Below the pieces are notes generated by a model that was not told the origin of the DNA, searched no databases, and saw nothing but the letters and a program-made list of their open reading frames with translations. From positions 1-8,946 of the forward strand of contig JAQVDI010000022.1 in NCBI GenBank assembly GCA_028698375.1: DNA of 8,946 nucleotides, in the 5' to 3' direction. The translations under genes were made by a program, and so were the position numbers. Positions 5,672 to 8,946 of the stretch are shown here, in pieces. Numbering within the stretch: the first letter of the stretch is position 1; the number at the start of each line of letters is the position of its first letter. This stretch comes from Patescibacteria group bacterium. Lineage in GTDB: Bacteria; Patescibacteriota; UBA1384; JAGGWG01.

Positions 5672-6691
5672 TTATAACAATTCTTCTGGTTTATACAAGG
5701 CCCAACGCAATGGACAACCACCACCACATTCTTGATAATCTTGACATTGGACACATTTTGGCAATGGATATCTAACCATTTGTTCATAATATTCGCTCAC
5801 TTGTGGTGAATTAATTAATTCAAGCAAAGAATCTGCATCTGAATAATCAATACCACAATGCCCTATTGGGTAATCAAACAAACCATTGCACATAATAACA
5901 TTACCATTAGTATCAAAAACCAAACCTTCTCTTTTTAACACATGACAAACACTAGTAATTTGATTTCTTTCTTTTAATAATTCAATGAAACCAATCGGCC
6001 ACAAATAAAATGGGATACTCATTTCAAAAACCAAATGGCCAGAAGTAATATTGTGAAGTTGTGGATAATCATGAACTATATTTTTTACAAGCTGATGTGG
6101 CTCCACCATATATTTTCCAGAAGGTTTATGATTCATGAAAACCGTGGAACAAAAATCAATTTTGACCATTCTCGCTCCACAATCAATGGCAAATTGCACA
6201 ATTTCGGGTAGATTCTCAGCATAGAAAGAATTATAGGTAATACTAACACCAGTTTCAAAATGCTCGATAGCCCGCGAAATCCCTTTTTTAACAATATCAA
6301 ATTGTTTTACTTCTGCGACAGCAACCAACTGTTCAGAATTTCCAGCCTTCAAAGAAATTCCAACCATATCATTTGGTGATTTAAGATATTGTCTCCAATA
6401 ACTATCAAAACCAAATCTCATTGCGTTGGTAACTAAAATTGTTTTAACTCCATAATCCCTACACAAATCATTTAATTTTGCGAGATCTGACCAAAGAGTC
6501 GGTTCACCACCAATAATTAAAATTGTTTTAACTCCAATTACTGAACAAACATCAACCAATTTTTGGGCTAATTGCCAATCCATTTCTTGACTGGAATCGT
6601 ATTTAGTATTTTTGGCATAACACCACTTACAACGAAAATTACAACGGCGATTAACTGTTAGCCAAACACCTTGAGGACGAATTTGTTCCAT
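5672..6691 (-). CDS. Radical SAM/SPASM peptide maturase (no RRE)
   Basis: This is a 339-residue enzyme. The radical SAM core has C17-x3-C21-x2-C24 (CNFRCKWC) and GGEP at 61-64, close to the N-terminus, so there is no room for an N-terminal recognition domain. The SPASM part has C249-x13-G263-x4-C268 and C313-x2-C316-x5-C322-x3-C326. The usual last Cys is absent because the protein ends 13 residues later, and an extra Cys279 may replace it. Unlike the 3173-4489 enzyme there is no RRE domain in or beside it, so the substrate would be bound directly. ATG 6689-6691 has SD AAGGAG and a promoter 39-67 bases upstream. The 8-Cys peptide follows directly and is its probable substrate. Confidence 0.9.
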   Translation of the reverse strand: MEQIRPQGVWLTVNRRCNFRCKWCYAKNTKYDSSQEMDWQLAQKLVDVCSVIGVKTILIIGGEPTLWSDLAKLNDLCRDYGVKTILVTNAMRFGFDSYWRQYLKSPNDMVGISLKAGNSEQLVAVAEVKQFDIVKKGISRAIEHFETGVSITYNSFYAENLPEIVQFAIDCGARMVKIDFCSTVFMNHKPSGKYMVEPHQLVKNIVHDYPQLHNITSGHLVFEMSIPFYLWPIGFIELLKERNQITSVCHVLKREGLVFDTNGNVIMCNGLFDYPIGHCGIDYSDADSLLELINSPQVSEYYEQMVRYPLPKCVQCQDYQECGGGCPLRWALYKPEELL

Positions 6692-6729
6692 TTTTTCTCA
6701 TTCTCCTTTTCAAAGAGCTTAATAATTTA

Positions 6730-6758
6730 GTAATATATCTTATTCTCTCTCTTGTCAA
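6730..6758 (-). promoter_or_regulatory. Promoter of radical SAM cassette III
   Basis: The -35 is TTGACA (6753-6758), and the -10 is TATTAC (6730-6735) at spacing 17; an overlapping TATATT gives spacing 15. It does not share the 29-bp upstream block of cassettes I and II. Confidence 0.7.
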
Positions 6759-6813
6759 TAGCAAAAAATGGAAATAAATTTTAGTTAGATCGGGCTCGTT
6801 TCATTTCATATTG

Positions 6814-6930
6814 AGAATAGTTGAAATGCTCGCCCTTATTATCAACCAAAACCGTTATCGTTCCGGGGTCGATAACATGGTTAAATTAGTTAAAGGGGAC
6901 GCTACACTTTTAATCTAACGATTAGCGATA
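6814..6930. repeat. Mosaic repeat, third copy (half)
   Basis: It matches 1-118 with one 1-base gap and diverges towards 6930. With the REP hairpin inside it and the inverted repeat at 6932-6964 it occupies most of the gene-free stretch 6759-7018. Nothing else is evident there. Confidence 0.8.
6849..6885 (+). repeat. REP-like hairpin 5
   Basis: The perfect stem GTTATCG/CGATAAC (6854-6876) surrounds TTCCGGGGT. Flanks ACC and GGT can extend it across an AT bulge. Confidence 0.87.
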
Positions 6931-6931
6931 A

Positions 6932-6964
6932 CCCCGTAGTATAATCTGCTAATTCACTACGGGG
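6932..6964. terminator. Inverted repeat downstream of the SAP-like gene
   Basis: CCCCGTAGT (6932-6940) pairs with ACTACGGGG (6956-6964) around a 15-base loop. It lies 54 bases beyond the stop of the 7019-7390 gene. There is no T-run on either side, so the terminator role is tentative. Confidence 0.45.
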
Positions 6965-7018
6965 CAAGCAAAAAGAAAGTTTTAATATCTTTTCATTTTA
7001 CAAATTTTTAGATCTAAA

Positions 7019-7390
7019 TTATTTTAAATACTTTGCTAACTCTATTTTTAATTCTTTAGCATCAGCTTCGTCTAAAGTAAGAATCAATTCTTCTTTGGAA
7101 ATTCCTTTGAAACCACCAGCATACTTAATACCAACTTTTCTTGTTATCTCTCGTAGTTGTTTAAGGGAAAGTTTTTCTAATTTATTTCTAACTTTTGTCC
7201 ATTCACCAGGTTTCCATTGGAGAATATAGTTCTTTAAAAATTTCAAGTATTTTTCAGTTGGTTTTGCATCAATCGCCCTTATCTGCGCTCGCCATTTTTC
7301 CACAGCTAAAGAAGGTTTATCTTCTGGTCTTTGAGACAATAACTTATTAAATTTCTCTACTTTTATGTTTTCTTCATCGGACATAGTCAT
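7019..7390 (-). CDS. Hypothetical protein with SAP/Rho-N-like C-terminal motif
   Basis: This 123-residue, charged, all-helical protein has no Cys, signal peptide or membrane segment. Residues about 72-108 (LEKLSLKQLREITRKVGI, a Gly-rich turn, then GISKEELILTL) follow the helix-turn-helix pattern 'L..L...iar..Gi....glsK.eLI..L' of SAP/Rho-N modules, which often bind nucleic acid. The N-terminal 60 residues are unrecognised. It is the second gene of the operon led by the 7451-7633 peptide, from which a strong hairpin separates it. No enzyme motif is present, so if it acts on that peptide it would be as a binding or regulatory partner. ATG 7388-7390 has no clear SD, and Met3 (7382-7384) is an alternative start. 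Confidence 0.75.
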   Translation of the reverse strand: MTMSDEENIKVEKFNKLLSQRPEDKPSLAVEKWRAQIRAIDAKPTEKYLKFLKNYILQWKPGEWTKVRNKLEKLSLKQLREITRKVGIKYAGGFKGISKEELILTLDEADAKELKIELAKYLK

Positions 7391-7405
7391 AATAAAGCTT
7401 AATTT

Positions 7406-7430
7406 TTCGGGGGCGAATAACGCCCCCGAA
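7406..7430 (-). terminator. Intercistronic hairpin after the Ser/Thr-rich peptide
   Basis: This is a 10-bp perfect stem, TTCGGGGGCG with CGCCCCCGAA, and a 5-base loop, 20 bases after the peptide stop. On the minus strand AAATTAAG follows without a T-run. It is placed like the 1749-1769 hairpin in the graspetide operon. Confidence 0.6.
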
Positions 7431-7450
7431 GAGAGATCGAGGGCAAACCG

Positions 7451-7633
7451 TCACTTGCTCTTGTTGACCGGCACATTGACCGGCGTCTTGCCGTAGCCGG
7501 GGGTCAAGGTACTGTGATCGGTTTTCTCGGTCTTAGACGAGTCCGAAGCGCGGCGGTAGGTATCAACTTCCGACTTGCCACTAGACTTACCGACATGCTC
7601 CTTGCTGAAGGTGATGTTCACTTGCTTTGCCAC
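7451..7633 (-). CDS. Ser/Thr-rich small peptide, possible RiPP precursor
   Basis: This 60-residue peptide starts at GTG 7631-7633, 6 bases after SD AAAGGAGGTGA, and ends with TGA 7451-7453. It is polar, rich in Ser, Thr and Lys, with no Cys and no hydrophobic segment. Its N-terminus (VNITFSKEHVGKSSG) could be a beta-strand leader, and the C-terminus has TPGYGKTPVNVPVN. I do not recognise it. It is coding-like because the promoter, SD, length and GC (54% by count, above its neighbours) all agree. It shares the gene layout of the graspetide precursor: promoter, strong SD, small peptide, GC hairpin, then a larger gene. No modifying enzyme is next to it, so it may be modified in trans, may be an unmodified peptide, or may belong to a new class. 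Confidence 0.75.
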   Translation of the reverse strand: MAKQVNITFSKEHVGKSSGKSEVDTYRRASDSSKTEKTDHSTLTPGYGKTPVNVPVNKSK

Positions 7634-7659
7634 AAACCCTCACCTCCTTTCTATGTAGA

Positions 7660-7688
7660 ATCATATGAAAAATTTTATCTCCCGTCAA
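7660..7688 (-). promoter_or_regulatory. Strong sigma70-type promoter of the Ser/Thr-rich peptide
   Basis: The -35 is TTGACG (7683-7688) and the -10 is TATGAT (7660-7665), spacing exactly 17. It predicts a short leader of about 20 bases to the GTG. Confidence 0.8.
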
Positions 7689-7713
7689 GTACAAAACTAA
7701 TTTTTAATTAAAA

Positions 7714-7760
7714 GAGATTGCTTCGTCGCCCCTAAAAAATAAGGGGCTTCTCGCAATGAC
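7714..7760. repeat. Palindromic repeat unit A
   Basis: GAGATTGC at one end and GCAATGAC at the other frame an inner stem GCCCCT (7728-7733) with AGGGGC (7742-7747). This GAGATTGC...GCAATGAC type is a widespread bacterial dispersed palindrome. Confidence 0.7.
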
Positions 7761-7773
7761 AAGGTGGCGACAA

Positions 7774-7810
7774 GAGATTGCCACGCTCGCTGCCGCTCGC
7801 TCGCAATTTC
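7774..7810. repeat. Palindromic repeat unit B
   Basis: This is a second unit of the same type: GAGATTGC (7774-7781), a GC-rich centre of repeated CGCTCGCT, and GCAATTTC (7803-7810). It directly abuts the REP-like hairpin upstream of the transposase. Confidence 0.65.
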
Positions 7811-7811
7811 A

Positions 7812-7848
7812 AAACCGTTATCGACCCCGGAACGATAATATGGTAAAA
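7812..7848 (+). repeat. REP-like hairpin 6 (inverted core, upstream of RAYT)
   Basis: The stem GTTATCG/CGATAAT (7817-7839) surrounds ACCCCGGAA, which is the reverse complement of the core in hairpins 1, 5 and 7. The flanks ACC and ATGGTAAA keep the normal direction. Confidence 0.87.
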
Positions 7849-7859
7849 TAAATATAAAT

Positions 7860-8528
7860 ATGCCAAGAAGAAAAGAATCACTTATTAATAATAATTATTA
7901 TCATATCTACAGCCGCAGTATTGCAAATTTTATTATTTTTAACGATGAAAAAGAATTTAAAAGAATGCTCCAAATATTAAATTTATATTCTTTTAAAGAT
8001 TTTACCTACCGATATTCGTATTTTATTAATCGCACTCCTAATGAAAGAAAAGAAATTGTCAAAAAGCTCAATCATGATAAAAAAATTGTCTCAATCATCG
8101 CGTATTGTCTAATGCCGACCCACATTCACCTTTGTCTTAAACAAGATGCTGAAAATGGAATTTCAAATTTTATGAATAAAATTCTCAATAGTTATTCACA
8201 TTTTTTCAACATAAGACACAAACGCAATGGTCCATTATGGTCAAGTAGGTTCAAAAATGTTCTGGTTAAAACCGATAAACAACTTTTACATTTAACTCGT
8301 TACTTTCACCTTAATCCAACATCTGCAGGTTTAATTAAAAATCCAAATGATTGGCAATATTCATCTTATAATGAATATTTAGGGCAGACACAAACTAATA
8401 TCTGCGAAAAAGAAAATTTATTTAATTTTAGTCAAAAAGAATATAAAAAATTTGTCGAAAATAGAAAAGATTATCAAAAACAATTATCAAAAATAAAAAG
8501 GTTGTTAATCGATAACTATCCAAAATAA
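7860..8528 (+). CDS. REP-associated tyrosine transposase (RAYT, Y1/HUH family)
   Basis: This 222-residue transposase is of the IS200/TnpA_REP type, a single-strand DNA nuclease that nicks next to REP hairpins and links through a tyrosine. The HUH metal site is H88-I89-H90 in CLMPTHIHLCL, and the catalytic Tyr is probably Y112 in ILNSYSHFFNIRH. The typical block follows: GPLWSSRFKNVLV (124-136), then LTRYFHLNPTSAGLIKNP (145-162), then WQYSSYNEYLG. The N-terminus MPRRK...YYHIYSR is also standard. Length is typical, with no disruption, so it may be active. ATG 7860 has no SD, as in several AT-rich genes here. It is the obvious candidate to have spread the hairpins found across this window. Confidence 0.95.
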   Translation: MPRRKESLINNNYYHIYSRSIANFIIFNDEKEFKRMLQILNLYSFKDFTYRYSYFINRTPNERKEIVKKLNHDKKIVSIIAYCLMPTHIHLCLKQDAENGISNFMNKILNSYSHFFNIRHKRNGPLWSSRFKNVLVKTDKQLLHLTRYFHLNPTSAGLIKNPNDWQYSSYNEYLGQTQTNICEKENLFNFSQKEYKKFVENRKDYQKQLSKIKRLLIDNYPK

Positions 8529-8566
8529 ACCACGTTATCGTTCCGGGGTCGATAACATGGTTAAAT
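8529..8566 (+). repeat. REP-like hairpin 7 (downstream of RAYT)
   Basis: The perfect stem GTTATCG/CGATAAC (8534-8556) surrounds TTCCGGGGT, followed by ATGGTTAAA. It sits between two convergent genes, and its tail overlaps the stop codon of the minus-strand gene ending at 8566. Confidence 0.87.
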
Positions 8567-8946
8567 TACCAACTGCCGCCGCCACCACCACCAAAACCAC
8601 CGCCAAAAGATCCTCCGCTAGATCCACTAGATGAAGATGAAAAAGAAGAAGCCGCAGAATTAATTTTAGTTCCAATGTCATTAAATGATGAATCAATACT
8701 GGCTAAGCTATAAATAGGAATAAAATAATAAGGAGAATTATCAAAAACGCGCTCCACATTAATACCAATTGCTTTTAATTGTTTAAGCCATTCACTAGTT
8801 ATGCCAAATAAAACAGCATAAGGCAGAAATTCAGTAATCATATTCTCTTTTTCTTGCCACTTAGAACGATATTTTTCCGCTTTTTCCATATACATTTTAA
8901 ACCCTAAAATTTTTTCACGCACCAATACTCCTTTACGTGTTTTTTG
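8566..8946 (-). CDS. DUF2207-like membrane protein, C-terminal part (partial)
   Basis: The frame is open to the window edge, so the 5' part of the gene is missing. About 126 residues are visible. The visible part begins RKGVLVREKILGFKMY and continues with AEKYRSKW, then ITEFLPYAVLFGITSEWLKQ, and a Ser-rich linker ending in FGGGFGGGGGGSW. This order (a 'GFK.Y...AE..R' helix, 'LPYA..fGi...W', low-complexity Ser/Gly tail with terminal GGGSW) is that of the cytoplasmic C-terminus of DUF2207 proteins, predicted membrane proteins common in Firmicutes and CPR bacteria. Their function is unknown. The TTG and GTG near 8920-8925 are internal codons, not starts. It has no evident link with the peptide cassettes. 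Confidence 0.8.
   Translation of the reverse strand, partial: QKTRKGVLVREKILGFKMYMEKAEKYRSKWQEKENMITEFLPYAVLFGITSEWLKQLKAIGINVERVFDNSPYYFIPIYSLASIDSSFNDIGTKINSAASSFSSSSSGSSGGSFGGGFGGGGGGSW

Larger units (their letters stand above)
7812..8568 (+). mobile_element. RAYT transposase unit bracketed by REP hairpins
   Basis: The transposase gene lies between hairpin 7817-7839 (20 bases before its ATG) and hairpin 8534-8556 (5 bases after its stop). The hairpin cores are mutually inverted while the ACC/ATGGT flanks are direct, as expected for ends recognised by a Y1/HUH transposase. No target duplication is expected in this family, so exact ends are uncertain. Confidence 0.6.

Noticed and set aside
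5650..5787. Longer 99-residue version of the 8-Cys peptide
   Set aside because: The extra N-terminus is the other-frame reading of the radical SAM enzyme's end. The SD at 5655-5664 points to ATG 5647-5649.
3050..7633. TGA recoding as in some CPR lineages
   Set aside because: TGA ends the radical SAM/RRE gene, the 8-Cys peptide and the Ser/Thr peptide at sensible places, and Trp is encoded by TGG.
7514..7711. Plus-strand 65-residue frame
   Set aside because: It is antisense to the Ser/Thr-rich peptide and its promoter and has no SD of its own.
36..8566. CRISPR array formed by the repeated hairpins
   Set aside because: The copies are hundreds to thousands of bases apart with no regular spacers and no cas genes.

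Overview
The window looks like part of a small, AT-rich bacterial genome, most plausibly of the Candidate Phyla Radiation (Patescibacteria). The reasons are very Lys/Asn/Ile-rich proteins, a DUF2207-type membrane protein, a REP-associated tyrosine transposase with many REP-like hairpins, and unusually strong Shine-Dalgarno (SD) sites on a few genes. TGA is a stop here (three genes end in it), so this is not a TGA-recoded lineage. The taxonomic call is inference.

The centre of the window (about 0.7-7.7 kb) is an island of small-peptide cassettes, all on the minus strand. Read in the direction of transcription, from high to low coordinates, they are as follows. (IV) A promoter, a Ser/Thr-rich 60-aa peptide (7451-7633), a GC hairpin, then a protein with a SAP-like C-terminus (7019-7390). 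(III) A promoter, a radical SAM/SPASM enzyme (5672-6691), an 8-Cys peptide (5488-5649), a terminator, then an HExxH protein (4972-5439). (II) A promoter, a radical SAM/SPASM enzyme with a C-terminal PqqD/RRE-like domain (3173-4489), a 5-Cys peptide (3050-3166) and a terminator. (I) A promoter, a 32-aa microviridin-like (graspetide) precursor (1776-1874), a hairpin, an ATP-grasp ligase (750-1718) and a terminator. Cassettes I-III have a recognisable peptide-modifying enzyme beside a short precursor, so they are good RiPP (ribosomally made, post-translationally modified peptide) candidates. Cassette IV has the same layout but no recognised enzyme. A second HExxH protein (2067-3005, plus strand) sits between cassettes I and II. 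No exporter is visible.

The four peptide genes share features that set them apart from their surroundings. They are GC-rich (about 53-59% where I counted) in an AT-rich background, they have near-perfect SDs, and each is followed by a GC-rich perfect hairpin. That hairpin is a terminator where the peptide is last in the operon and a probable attenuator or processing point where it is first. Cassettes I and II share an identical 29-bp block covering the -35 box and upstream A/T tract.

The spaces between cassettes hold at least seven REP-like hairpins, all in the same orientation, and a longer mosaic repeat present in three whole or partial copies (1-238, 4659-4810, 6814-6930). A RAYT transposase (7860-8528) is bracketed by two such hairpins whose cores are reverse complements of each other. 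The right end of the window holds the C-terminal part of a DUF2207-like membrane protein. The peptide island therefore sits in repeat-rich, probably mobile DNA.
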